From assembly GCA_031427625.1 (NCBI GenBank), contig JANPNV010000111.1:62001-126000 (forward strand): a stretch of 64,000 bases of DNA, in the 5' to 3' direction. Made by a program: the position numbers and the translations under genes. Positions 56,858 through 64,000 of the stretch are shown one piece after another (the stretch's first letter is position 1; the number at the start of each line of letters is the position of its first letter). The DNA is from JADKIH01 sp031427625. GTDB taxonomy: Bacteria > Bacteroidota > Bacteroidia > AKYH767-A > 2013-40CM-41-45. The notes under the pieces were generated by a model. That model saw only the letters and a program-made list of their open reading frames with translations, had not been told where the DNA came from and did no database searches.

Positions 56858-58331
56858 AGGCACCGAGATCAGGAGGTGCATTGGCAGCCCGGCTGGTCCC
56901 CAGTATATCGTTGGATAGGAGAGGACTTACATTTGTAATTGTCATATCGCCGGCATTCACGGCAGCACTGTTCAATGAATCAAGTTGGTAAAAATTATTT
57001 TCTATGTCAGAAAACAATGGGTCGTTACTTCCGCCAAATGCTTTCAGAATTGCATTATATCTGGAGGCGTCACTTGTCGGAAAAGTACTTTCAACTTTCA
57101 ACAATGTATGATCGAACCGGAAGTTAAAAAGATTGCCGGAAGGGAATGAATCCAGTCCGAGTTCATTGTCATTATTACCATAGATGATCGAGTTCCCGAA
57201 ATAGGCATCAAGGGGTCTTGCCATATTGGTGTAGTTATTTAATGTAACGGCTGGATCTTTCCTAATTGAATTACTCCAGTAATTAGCAAAGGTGCAATGA
57301 TAAAATTTATATGTACCACCATAAAGTATGTTTGTTGTCTGAGCCCCACAATTGGCAAATACACAATTGTATGCGTTCACACGCGCACCACGAAGGGCCA
57401 TTGCATGTGTTGCCATGTTTTTTATGATTGTATTCTCCAATCTCAGTGTGAGGTTATTTACATTGTTATCAAAAGACGTATCGACAAGAAGCCCGATGAA
57501 TGCATTTTTTATGACAGCGTTTTTTATGACAGAATTTTTCGTCCCAGGGGAGATGATGTTAGAATGCAGGTTGAGATTTGACAACCAAATTCTGTCCCAT
57601 TGTCCGGGGATGTCTTTATAATTTTCTCCCAGTCTGTCTCCTTGAAAAGTTACATTATTTTGGATGGTGCCATTTACCAGCAAAGTTCCTGAATTCAAAA
57701 CAATCATTCCGGAACCGGGATGAAAATGAACATTTACACCTTCATTGATTGTAAGTGTACACGATGAATCGACCATGGCATATCCATAGACGACATGCGG
57801 TTTGTCATTCGCCCAAACTTCATTGCAGTTAAGGAAGAAGAAAGGATATATCTGGGAACTAGGAGGACGGTGGAAGTAGGCATTTTGTCCCCAAGCGACC
57901 AGATCAAGATCCTGTGTCTGGCCATTCGTGTTAAACAATATTGAATCAGTAACAATTAACGGAGTATTCTGATTATTCGGATCGATGGTGACTTCGACGA
58001 AAATCCAGATGCTGTCGTTAGCACCTATTTCCACATCAGAAAATGATTTACCGGGGAGGCCATCGACATTTAACCGGAAGTTGGAACCTTCACCGTTGGC
58101 CAGGCGGATGGATCCAACTTTTACAGGTTTGTTACCACGATTATAGACAGAGAAAACCTGAGTAGCGCTTCCAACTGTTGTGAAAACGGTATCGAAGATA
58201 ATTGTGTCAGCCGAAAACTCTAGGTTATAATTACCTGTTTCGAAGTCGTCTTTTTTACAGCCGTTAAAGAGGAATAAAAAAAGAAATAGGAATGCACCAG
58301 CAAATAATATCCGGTGAAGAATTTTGTACAT
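56844..58331 (-). CDS. Lipoprotein with right-handed parallel beta-helix
   Basis: A 495-residue exported lipoprotein: signal FAGAFLFLFLFLFNG-C with KKDDF after the cysteine. The N-terminal domain has an Ig-like stretch (LEFSADTIIFDTVFTTVGSATQVFSVYNRGNKPVKVGSI), of the kind found in cell-surface proteins. From about 190 it becomes a right-handed parallel beta-helix: short repeats of strands and turns such as VNVHFHPGSGMIVLNSGTLLVNGTIQNNVTFQG, KNSVIKNAVIKNAFIGLLVD and HAMALRGARVNAYNCVFANCG. It ends DLGAYERR, a motif that closes many such repeat proteins. No pectate-lyase-like catalytic residues could be fixed, so an enzymatic role is open. WbqC follows with a 14-base overlap. Confidence 0.83.
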   Translation of the reverse strand: MYKILHRILFAGAFLFLFLFLFNGCKKDDFETGNYNLEFSADTIIFDTVFTTVGSATQVFSVYNRGNKPVKVGSIRLANGEGSNFRLNVDGLPGKSFSDVEIGANDSIWIFVEVTIDPNNQNTPLIVTDSILFNTNGQTQDLDLVAWGQNAYFHRPPSSQIYPFFFLNCNEVWANDKPHVVYGYAMVDSSCTLTINEGVNVHFHPGSGMIVLNSGTLLVNGTIQNNVTFQGDRLGENYKDIPGQWDRIWLSNLNLHSNIISPGTKNSVIKNAVIKNAFIGLLVDTSFDNNVNNLTLRLENTIIKNMATHAMALRGARVNAYNCVFANCGAQTTNILYGGTYKFYHCTFANYWSNSIRKDPAVTLNNYTNMARPLDAYFGNSIIYGNNDNELGLDSFPSGNLFNFRFDHTLLKVESTFPTSDASRYNAILKAFGGSNDPLFSDIENNFYQLDSLNSAAVNAGDMTITNVSPLLSNDILGTSRAANAPPDLGAYERR

Positions 58332-58403
58332 CTTTTGATTAATTATGTAAAGATGTAATTATTTTTTCATGAAACAGGATAAGGAATGGAAATTATTCAA
58401 CGA

Positions 58404-60119
58404 TTAGGATTTTTCAGATTGAACTTCGTTAAACATCTTTAGTTTTTTCTCGAGTAGTTGCATTTCTGCTTTTGCCTGACTTAGGTTACTTTCAACTTCA
58501 GTGAGAAGTGGAGCCATGTTTTTTGAATTTCTGAAGAAGCCCAGGTTGTTTTCATACTGGTTAATCGTAGCCTGCAACTTTTTTATTTTATCACGTATAG
58601 CATTTTTTTCTCTTTGCATATGATGACCGGAATCTTCAGACTGAGAAAGAGACTCAACATTGTTCCTGAATTTCAGCATATGTCTTTGCGAAGATTCAAG
58701 TTTAAGATTATCGTAACATACATCCAGGGCTTTTTTAAATTTTTCCCAAATCTTTTGTTTTTCTTTTATGGGTACGAATTGGATAATTTTCCATTCCTCT
58801 GAAAAGGCACGAAGGGCTTTAAGGTCTTCTTCGGCATTGCCGGAAGCTGTAAATGCTTCAACGCGTTTTACAAGCTCTTCTTTTAATTCGAGGTTTTTAA
58901 TATGCTCAGCATCCCGTGCATTGAATTTTTCACGGCGTTGGTTAAAGAAACTATCACAAACTTCGCGGAATTTTTTCCAGAGTTTATTTTCTTCCCATTG
59001 TTCTATATGTCCTGCTGTTTTCCAATCCTGCTGAAGCTGTAAAATCTGTTTTGTTAAATCTTCAGATCCTTCCGTATTTCCTTTAACTAATTCTTCGGCT
59101 TTAGCGATGATTGCAATTTTCTTGTCTTTGTTTTCTTTATGTGCCTTTTTTATTTCATGGAAAAAGTCACGTTTCTTGGCATAAAAAGTATTTAATGCAC
59201 CTCGGAATTCTTCCCAGATTTTATCATTTTCTTTTTTCGGTCCGAAACCTGTAGCTTTCCATTCATCAAAAATCCTATTGAGCGAATCAGTCATCGTCTG
59301 CCATTGTTTAGCAGAGTCAATTGTTCCTTCTGAAATTGCTTTCGCTTGATCAAGAAGATTTTTCTTGGTTTCAAGATGTACAACTTCTTCTTTTTGACGA
59401 TCCTGATTATAGGCTCTGATCTTCTGATAAACCTGACTTATTAAATCGCGATATCGTGTACGAAGTGGTTCGATAGTTTCAGGCGCCGTAGGTCCCAAAT
59501 CCGACCATTCCATTCTGTACAAGTTTATCATCCGTTCTAATCCTCTGGCAGATTCCATTGGAATCAACGATTCAATCTTCATCAGCAATTGAGTTCGTTG
59601 TTCAAAATTCCGTTTGAAATCTAGTTCCCTCAAATCTTTACTCAACTTCATGTTGTAATAGAAGTTGTGAGCATGACGGTGATAAATACTTTGAAGATTT
59701 TTATAATCTCTTGTAGGCACATTGCCTATCTCATTCCATTTTGTCTGTAATTCTTTAAAGGCATGAAAAGCCTTACCGATATTAGTTTCTTCTGCGATAA
59801 GCTTTTCAAGGTCGGCGATAACTTTCTCTTTGTCTTTCTGACGCGTTACAATATCATCCGTGCGCATCTTTCTGAATTTGCTTTCACGATCAGAAAAGAT
59901 ATGTAACAGTTCGCTGAAGCGACTATCGCGTATATCCTTTTTAGGTTCGAAATTTTCTGCCAGTCCGCCATCTGCCAAAAATGCCTGAAGCATTTCGGTG
60001 TTTTGTTCCTCGCAGGCGCGTAAATACTGATTTTTAATTTCATCAGCTTTAGAAAAGATTTCGTCAGTAGCGTCTTCTTTTAAAAAGTCTTCCAGTTGTT
60101 GTATTAATTCTTCCTTCAT
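58404..60119 (-). CDS. DUF349 repeat protein
   Basis: A 571-residue, highly charged, mainly helical protein with repeated DUF349 units (about 70 residues each, roughly five copies), for example FKELQTKWNEIGNVPTRDYKNLQSIYHRHAHNFYYNMKL, TDSLNRIFDEWKATGFGPKKENDKIWEEFRGALNTFYAKKRDFFHEIKK and LQQDWKTAGHIEQWEENKLWKKFREVCDSFF. Between them W-x-x-I/T-G and F-R-x-x-x-D/N-x-F positions recur. The C-terminus is a coiled coil, INQYENNLGFFRNSKNMAPLLTEVESNLSQAKAEMQLLEKKLKM. The family is found in this phylum and actinobacteria; no function is established. It reads leftward with two -7-like boxes upstream. Confidence 0.87.
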   Translation of the reverse strand: MKEELIQQLEDFLKEDATDEIFSKADEIKNQYLRACEEQNTEMLQAFLADGGLAENFEPKKDIRDSRFSELLHIFSDRESKFRKMRTDDIVTRQKDKEKVIADLEKLIAEETNIGKAFHAFKELQTKWNEIGNVPTRDYKNLQSIYHRHAHNFYYNMKLSKDLRELDFKRNFEQRTQLLMKIESLIPMESARGLERMINLYRMEWSDLGPTAPETIEPLRTRYRDLISQVYQKIRAYNQDRQKEEVVHLETKKNLLDQAKAISEGTIDSAKQWQTMTDSLNRIFDEWKATGFGPKKENDKIWEEFRGALNTFYAKKRDFFHEIKKAHKENKDKKIAIIAKAEELVKGNTEGSEDLTKQILQLQQDWKTAGHIEQWEENKLWKKFREVCDSFFNQRREKFNARDAEHIKNLELKEELVKRVEAFTASGNAEEDLKALRAFSEEWKIIQFVPIKEKQKIWEKFKKALDVCYDNLKLESSQRHMLKFRNNVESLSQSEDSGHHMQREKNAIRDKIKKLQATINQYENNLGFFRNSKNMAPLLTEVESNLSQAKAEMQLLEKKLKMFNEVQSEKS

Positions 60120-60494
60120 TGTCGTCTATGATGGCTAAAAGCGATGGCTATCAGCGGTGGCAAAAGTAGTTAATGTTCGTTTAAATGGGGATGTGTTTCT
60201 ATGGATTTCCGAAGATAAGGTTCAAAAATACCTGAGTCAATACTTACGGAATTTGTTAATGCAATGCTGATCAGTTAATGGTGTTTTCCGGCACTGCCTT
60301 TTTCAAACACGGGCAAAATATAAGACAATTCATTCGATTTCGAGCTATTATCTATAAAAATTGGAACTTTTAACTTGAATTGCTGTTTAGGGTTGCGGGC
60401 AGTAAATTGTCAGTATTATTATAAAATGAATGATAAATGGTTTGTAAAAAGGGAATATTATCATACATTTGCATCCTCAAAAAATTGACCGATA
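60120..60494. promoter_or_regulatory. Intergenic region between DUF349 and rpmE2 with divergent promoters
   Basis: This is the longest gene-free stretch (375 bases). Minus-strand -7 matches lie at 60161-60168 (TACTTTTG) and 60223-60230 (TATTTTTG), 41 and 103 bases before the DUF349 start. On the plus strand, TACATTTG at 60464-60471 is preceded by TTTG at 60441-60444, 19 bases apart: the best -33/-7 pair in the window, 23 bases before the rpmE2 ATG. No RNA gene, repeat or other conserved structure was seen. Confidence 0.6.
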
Positions 60495-60794
60495 ATGAAG
60501 AAAGAAATTCATCCACAGAATTATAGAATGGTGGTTTTCAAGGACATCTCTTGCGACTATTCATTCATGACACGATCTACTATTGAAACCAAGGATACGG
60601 TTAAATGGACAGATGGTAAAGATTATCCATTGATAAAACTGGAGATCAGTCATATGTCACATCCTTACTATACTGGCAAAATGAAGCTTATTGACACGGC
60701 TGGTCGTGTAGATAAATTCCGAAGCCGTTATGCGAAAAAGAAGGAAGTAAAGACTGATGTTAAAACTGAAGTTAAGTCAGACGATAAAGAATAA
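60495..60794 (+). CDS. rpmE2: 50S ribosomal protein L31, type B
   Basis: A 99-residue ribosomal protein. The L31 fold starts MKKEIHPQNYRMVVFKDISCDYSFMTRSTI and continues DYPLIKLEISHMSHPYYTGKMKLIDTAGRVDKFRSRY. The CxxC zinc-binding pair of type A L31 is absent, making this the zinc-independent type B. It is longer than usual (about 80-90) by a charged, Lys/Asp-rich tail, VKTDVKTEVKSDDKE. Where a genome has both forms, type B tends to be made when zinc is short; whether a type A copy exists elsewhere cannot be known here. It is a single-gene unit with the clearest promoter in the window and a strong terminator. Confidence 0.95.
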   Translation: MKKEIHPQNYRMVVFKDISCDYSFMTRSTIETKDTVKWTDGKDYPLIKLEISHMSHPYYTGKMKLIDTAGRVDKFRSRYAKKKEVKTDVKTEVKSDDKE

Positions 60795-60828
60795 TTCCCT
60801 TATCGGATAATATAAGATACGGTTTATT

Positions 60829-60857
60829 AGTCCCCGGCATTGTCGGGGACTTTTTTT
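60829..60857 (+). terminator. Rho-independent terminator after rpmE2
   Basis: An eight-base GC-rich stem AGTCCCCG/CGGGGACT with a seven-base loop, followed by seven Ts. Confidence 0.9.
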
Positions 60858-60993
60858 ATGATGGAAACTTTGGTAATCAAACCGATGCAAGTAAAAAATA
60901 GGAGATTCAAATTCTTGTTCAATCTGCTTTTTTGCTATTCAGAAAAAGCTATTTTTACCCACACATTATTAAATCTACCGGAAAATTCTGCCC

Positions 60994-62181
60994 ATGAATT
61001 ATATTTTATTTGAAGATGAGGCGCGCATTAGTCTGCTTCCTCTTACTCATACTCGTCCTGTCGCAGAAATTAGAGTAGGGATTTTACGAATAAGGGAAAA
61101 GTGGCAGAAGCATCTAGAAGGAAACTTCTCTTTTCTTACAGAATCCTATCTACAGGATAAGTATCCTTATTCACCTTTAGCTGAAAATATTTTTATCAAT
61201 GGCTCCGTTCTTCCTACTTCGTCACTGGTAAAGGAAATCCAATCTTTAAAACCCGGTGAGAAACTCGTTCTTGAAAATGTCGTTGTAGCAGGTAGGACAG
61301 ACAGCGATATGAAGAACATAAAATCGATTGATGAAATTGAATTTTCAAAAAGCAAAAACTGCATCACTGAATTTATTAAGATCAACTATAACTGGGACAT
61401 ATTCACTCAAAATGAGTTAGCGATGACAGCCGATTTCTCTCTGCTCACAAAGGGTAGAAAAACTATTGGACTTAGTCAGACAAATACAGTTATCACTCCG
61501 GGAAATGTATTTTTAGAAGAAGGTGCAAAGGTAGAATGTGCTATTTTAAATGCAACAGGCGGAATAATCTATATTGGAAAAGATGCTGAAATAATGGAAG
61601 GCGCAATGATAAGAGGACCTTTCGCTCTCGGCGATCATTCGCAGGTTAGAATGGGTGCAAAAATATATGGGGCCACGACTATCGGTCCTCATTCAAAAGT
61701 GGGAGGAGAGATAAGTAACTCCGTAATTATGGGTTACAGCAACAAGTCTCATGACGGCTTTCTTGGAAATTCTGTTTTAGGCGAATGGTGTAATCTTGGT
61801 GCAGACAGCAATAATTCTAATCTGAAAAATAATTATTCAAAAATAAAAGTCTGGAATTACAAGGAGGAAGATTATATCAACACAGGACTTCAGTTTTGCG
61901 GACTTATCATGGGTGATCATTCTAAGTGCAGTATCAATACTATGTTCAATACTGGAACCGTAGTAGGTGTAAGTGCAAACATATTTGGAAATGGTTTCCC
62001 CCCGAAATTCGTACCATCTTTCGCATGGGGAGGATCAGAAGGATTTATCACTTATAGAATAGAAGACGCTCTTGATGTTGCACAGAGAGTATATGAAAGA
62101 AGAAAAGAAGATTTTAATACAATCGAAAAAGATATCCTACGACACCTTTTCGAAGTAACAACAAAATTCAGATCCTGGTAA
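60994..62181 (+). CDS. GlmU-family protein with left-handed beta-helix
   Basis: A 395-residue protein related to bifunctional sugar nucleotidyltransferase/acyltransferases. The N-terminal half lacks the nucleotide-binding LAAGxGTRM motif of real pyrophosphorylases; it starts MNYILFEDEARISLLPLTHTRPVAEIRVG, the standard opening of this 'GlmU-like' family. The C-terminal half (from about 175) is a left-handed beta-helix of hexapeptide repeats: GNVFLEEGAKVECAILNATGGIIYIGKDAEIMEGAMIRGPFALGDHSQVRMGAKIYGATTIGPHSKVGGEISNSVI in pieces, then GHFLG-like and VWNYKEEDY. It probably binds or acetylates a sugar nucleotide, but its chemistry is unknown. It is followed 11 bases later by a small membrane-anchored protein. 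Confidence 0.85.
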   Translation: MNYILFEDEARISLLPLTHTRPVAEIRVGILRIREKWQKHLEGNFSFLTESYLQDKYPYSPLAENIFINGSVLPTSSLVKEIQSLKPGEKLVLENVVVAGRTDSDMKNIKSIDEIEFSKSKNCITEFIKINYNWDIFTQNELAMTADFSLLTKGRKTIGLSQTNTVITPGNVFLEEGAKVECAILNATGGIIYIGKDAEIMEGAMIRGPFALGDHSQVRMGAKIYGATTIGPHSKVGGEISNSVIMGYSNKSHDGFLGNSVLGEWCNLGADSNNSNLKNNYSKIKVWNYKEEDYINTGLQFCGLIMGDHSKCSINTMFNTGTVVGVSANIFGNGFPPKFVPSFAWGGSEGFITYRIEDALDVAQRVYERRKEDFNTIEKDILRHLFEVTTKFRSW

Positions 62182-62192
62182 AAGAAAAAATT

Positions 62193-62759
62193 ATGGACTC
62201 CTTCAAGGAATTGTCAGAGGTATTATTGTATTTCGTTCCCGCAATTATAGTCATGTTCGCCATGTTTACGGTGATGAAACGGTTTATAGATAATCAGCAT
62301 GTAACCTTGCGCAAATTTCTTGAAAGAGACTTGCAGCTAAAAACAATTGAAGACAAGAATATCAGGCAACGCGAATCAATTCCATTAAAGTTACAGGCAT
62401 TCGAAAGACTTATTCTTTTCCTTGAACGGATATCGCCAAATACATTACTTGTAAGAGTGCATCGAGGTGGAATGGCAGCAGGACAGTTGCAATCAGAACT
62501 TGTGGTAACCATTCGCGCTGAATTTGAACATAACCTTTCGCAACAGATTTATGTAAGCGAACATGCATGGGAAGAAATCAAGGATGCAAAAGAAGAAATG
62601 ATACGAATTATCAATAATGCCTTTAGTCACGTCGGTGCCAATGCATCCGGAATACAAATGAGCTCCAGCATTTTCGAACAGGTACTGAAAATGGAGAATG
62701 TACCCACACAAAAGGCAATCGATTTCTTAAAATCTGAAGCTAAGAAGATACTTGGCTGA
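62193..62759 (+). CDS. Conserved membrane-anchored protein of unknown function
   Basis: A 188-residue protein with one N-terminal helix (about 10-27, VLLYFVPAIIVMFAMFTVM), then a charged linker, and a cytoplasmic part with IPLKLQAFERLILFLERISPNTLLVRVHRGGMAAGQLQSELVVTIRAEFEHNLSQQIYVSEHAWEEIKDAKEEM (several motifs). I recall near-identical proteins in many Bacteroidota annotated only as a domain of unknown function (possibly DUF7935; not certain). It is 11 bases after the GlmU-like gene and about 90 before a methylmalonyl-CoA mutase gene, so it may be in the same transcript as either. Confidence 0.75.
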   Translation: MDSFKELSEVLLYFVPAIIVMFAMFTVMKRFIDNQHVTLRKFLERDLQLKTIEDKNIRQRESIPLKLQAFERLILFLERISPNTLLVRVHRGGMAAGQLQSELVVTIRAEFEHNLSQQIYVSEHAWEEIKDAKEEMIRIINNAFSHVGANASGIQMSSSIFEQVLKMENVPTQKAIDFLKSEAKKILG

Positions 62760-62847
62760 TATTAAGAAAACTGAAAAAAGATTAAAGGCAAGTTTTAACA
62801 AATATTAAATTGACGTTATTCAGTTGAAGAAGTATAAATAAAAATCA

Positions 62848-64000
62848 TTGTCAGAAAAAATTATTAAGACAGAAAGTGGAATTGAGATAAAGGCGGTTTA
62901 CGACAGGCATGAGCCAGTCAATGAATTGCCGGGAGAATTTCCATTTACACGTGGCGTACAGTCTGATATGTACAGAAGCCGGCTATGGACAATGCGTCAA
63001 TACGCAGGATTTTCAACCGCTGAAGAATCTAACAAACGTTATCATTATTTACTGAAGCAGGGAACTACAGGACTTTCAGTAGCATTCGATCTTCCTACGC
63101 AAATTGGCTATGATTCAGATCATGAATTATCCGATGGAGAAGTTGGAAAGGCAGGAGTGGCCATTGACTCTTTGCGTGACATGGAAATTCTTTTCAGCAA
63201 AATAAAGCTGGAAGATATCAGCACATCAATGACGATCAACTCGACGGCTTCTATTTTACTTGCACTATATATTGCCCTTGCGAAAAAACAAGGAGCCGAC
63301 CTGAAAAAAATTACAGGGACAATCCAAAATGATATCCTGAAGGAGTATGCTGCCCGAGGAACATATATTTACCCTCCAAAGCCATCGATGCGTATCATTA
63401 CCGATATTTTTGAGTACTGCAGCAGAGAAATTCCTAAATGGAATACGATTTCAATTTCCGGTTATCATATCAGGGAAGCGGGATCTACGGCAGTTCAGGA
63501 AATTGCATTTACACTTTCGAACGGAAAGGCATATGTAAAAGCTGCTCAGGCAAAGGGATTAGATATAAACATATTCGGTAAACGACTTTCTTTTTTCTTC
63601 AACTCACATAATAATCTTTTTCAGGAAGCAGCAAAGTTTCGTGCGGCAAGAAGGATGTGGGCAAATATCATGAAAGAACTCGGTGCTACAGATCCAAAAG
63701 CAATGATGATGCGCTTTCATACACAAACGGGCGGTTCAACACTTACAGCGCAACAGCCGATGACCAATATCGTTCGTGTAACACTGCAGGCTCTGTCTGC
63801 AGTAATGGGTGGTACGCAATCGCTGCATACAAATGGCTATGATGAAGCAATGAGTCTTCCAACAGAAGAAGCAGCACGGATCGCCTTACGGACGCAACAA
63901 GTAATTGCCCACGAAAGCGGAGTACCTGATACCGTTGATCCACTTGCCGGATCGTATTTCGTCGAATCACTGACGGATGAGTTGGAAGCAAAAGCTTATG
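62848..64000 (+). CDS. Methylmalonyl-CoA mutase family protein (partial)
   Basis: The frame is open to the right edge; 384 codons are visible. It begins with TTG at 62848 (a stop codon sits three codons upstream and no ATG precedes the conserved start). The (beta/alpha)8 substrate domain of B12-dependent acyl-CoA mutases is plain: GEFPFTRGVQSDMYRSRLWTMRQYAGF, then GLSVAFDLPTQIGYDSD, TSMTINSTASILLALYIA, GTIQNDILKEYAARGTYIYPPKPSMRI, and HTQTGGSTLTAQQPMTNIVRVTLQALSAVMGGTQSLHTNGYDEAM. The B12-binding part, if on the same chain, is outside the window. In these organisms the enzyme links succinyl-CoA and methylmalonyl-CoA. The length so far suits the catalytic subunit; separating it from isobutyryl-CoA mutase needs the missing part. 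Confidence 0.9.
   Translation, partial: MSEKIIKTESGIEIKAVYDRHEPVNELPGEFPFTRGVQSDMYRSRLWTMRQYAGFSTAEESNKRYHYLLKQGTTGLSVAFDLPTQIGYDSDHELSDGEVGKAGVAIDSLRDMEILFSKIKLEDISTSMTINSTASILLALYIALAKKQGADLKKITGTIQNDILKEYAARGTYIYPPKPSMRIITDIFEYCSREIPKWNTISISGYHIREAGSTAVQEIAFTLSNGKAYVKAAQAKGLDINIFGKRLSFFFNSHNNLFQEAAKFRAARRMWANIMKELGATDPKAMMMRFHTQTGGSTLTAQQPMTNIVRVTLQALSAVMGGTQSLHTNGYDEAMSLPTEEAARIALRTQQVIAHESGVPDTVDPLAGSYFVESLTDELEAKAY

Noticed and set aside
63347..63991. Short open frames inside the mutase region (63347-63538, 63657-63842, 63743-63991)
   Set aside because: All overlap the conserved methylmalonyl-CoA mutase barrel in other frames.
1..64000. CRISPR arrays, insertion sequences, prophage or integrative elements
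   Set aside because: No regularly spaced repeats, transposase, integrase, terminal inverted repeats or phage genes were found on either strand.

Overview
The window is an AT-rich chromosomal segment from a member of the Bacteroidota, probably a free-living, respiring, T9SS-bearing lineage (Chitinophagales/Sphingobacteriales-like; this placement is inference). Evidence: three proteins with C-terminal type IX secretion (T9SS type A) sorting domains, many copies of the Bacteroidota -7 promoter element TAnnTTTG, a primary sigma factor of the short RpoD type lacking region 1.1, bacillithiol deacetylase BshB1, a long-form GAPDH, and families common in this phylum (DUF349, DUF3078, WbqC, DUF1800/DUF1501, the GlmU-like family). 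No insertion sequences, prophage, CRISPR array or rRNA genes were seen. Gene packing is that of a core chromosome.

Layout. 1-1.9 kb: the start of a FlaA1/CapD-type surface-polysaccharide protein (cut by the left edge), divergent from a glycosyltransferase. 1.9-3.8 kb: gcvT and comB. 3.8-12.3 kb: a ten-gene leftward run with the cytochrome c maturation genes ccmB, C, D, E and F at its head, then a DUF2520 protein, a KdsC-like phosphatase, a UbiA prenyltransferase, Maf and an EamA permease; no ccmA, G or H is present. 12.4-21.2 kb: bshB1, a secreted T9SS protein with BNR-type repeats, a second glycosyltransferase, a copper P-type ATPase, tRNA-His, a thioredoxin-fold protein and a POT peptide transporter. 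21.3-28 kb: a YwqK/MORN-like repeat protein, mnmA, a small lipoprotein, gap, rpoD and htrA.

28.3-35 kb: a divergent sigma-like factor and a membrane protein that looks like its anti-sigma, translationally coupled to dapF; then an acetyltransferase, a seven-heme c-type cytochrome with TPR repeats, and a PhoB/PhoR-like two-component pair. 35-41.7 kb (leftward): a redoxin, a lipoprotein joining a mono-heme cytochrome c to a PHM-like dicopper monooxygenase domain, a GNAT protein, two beta-propeller proteins, the fluoride channel CrcB and a DUF3078 protein. 42-51 kb: an ABC-F ATPase, apaG, a DUF1800/DUF1501 pair, mazG, a GT-C-like membrane protein and a peroxiredoxin. 51-64 kb: a ZIP transporter with a methyltransferase, the coupled trio corA / THUMP RNA methyltransferase / pfkA, WbqC, a beta-helix lipoprotein, DUF349, rpmE2, a GlmU-like protein, a conserved membrane-anchored protein and a methylmalonyl-CoA mutase cut by the right edge.

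How the parts fit. The Ccm proteins would attach heme to the window's c-type cytochromes (the heptaheme TPR lipoprotein and the PHM-fused mono-heme lipoprotein). The best candidate for an undescribed system is the redoxin plus heme-c/PHM operon at 35.5-37.4 kb, where all six canonical copper ligands of a PHM-type monooxygenase can be located. Other points of interest are a Cys-type CcmE, several promoters so close to the start codon that the mRNAs should be leaderless or nearly so, several TTG starts, and a tRNA-His with two apparent U-U mismatches in its acceptor stem.
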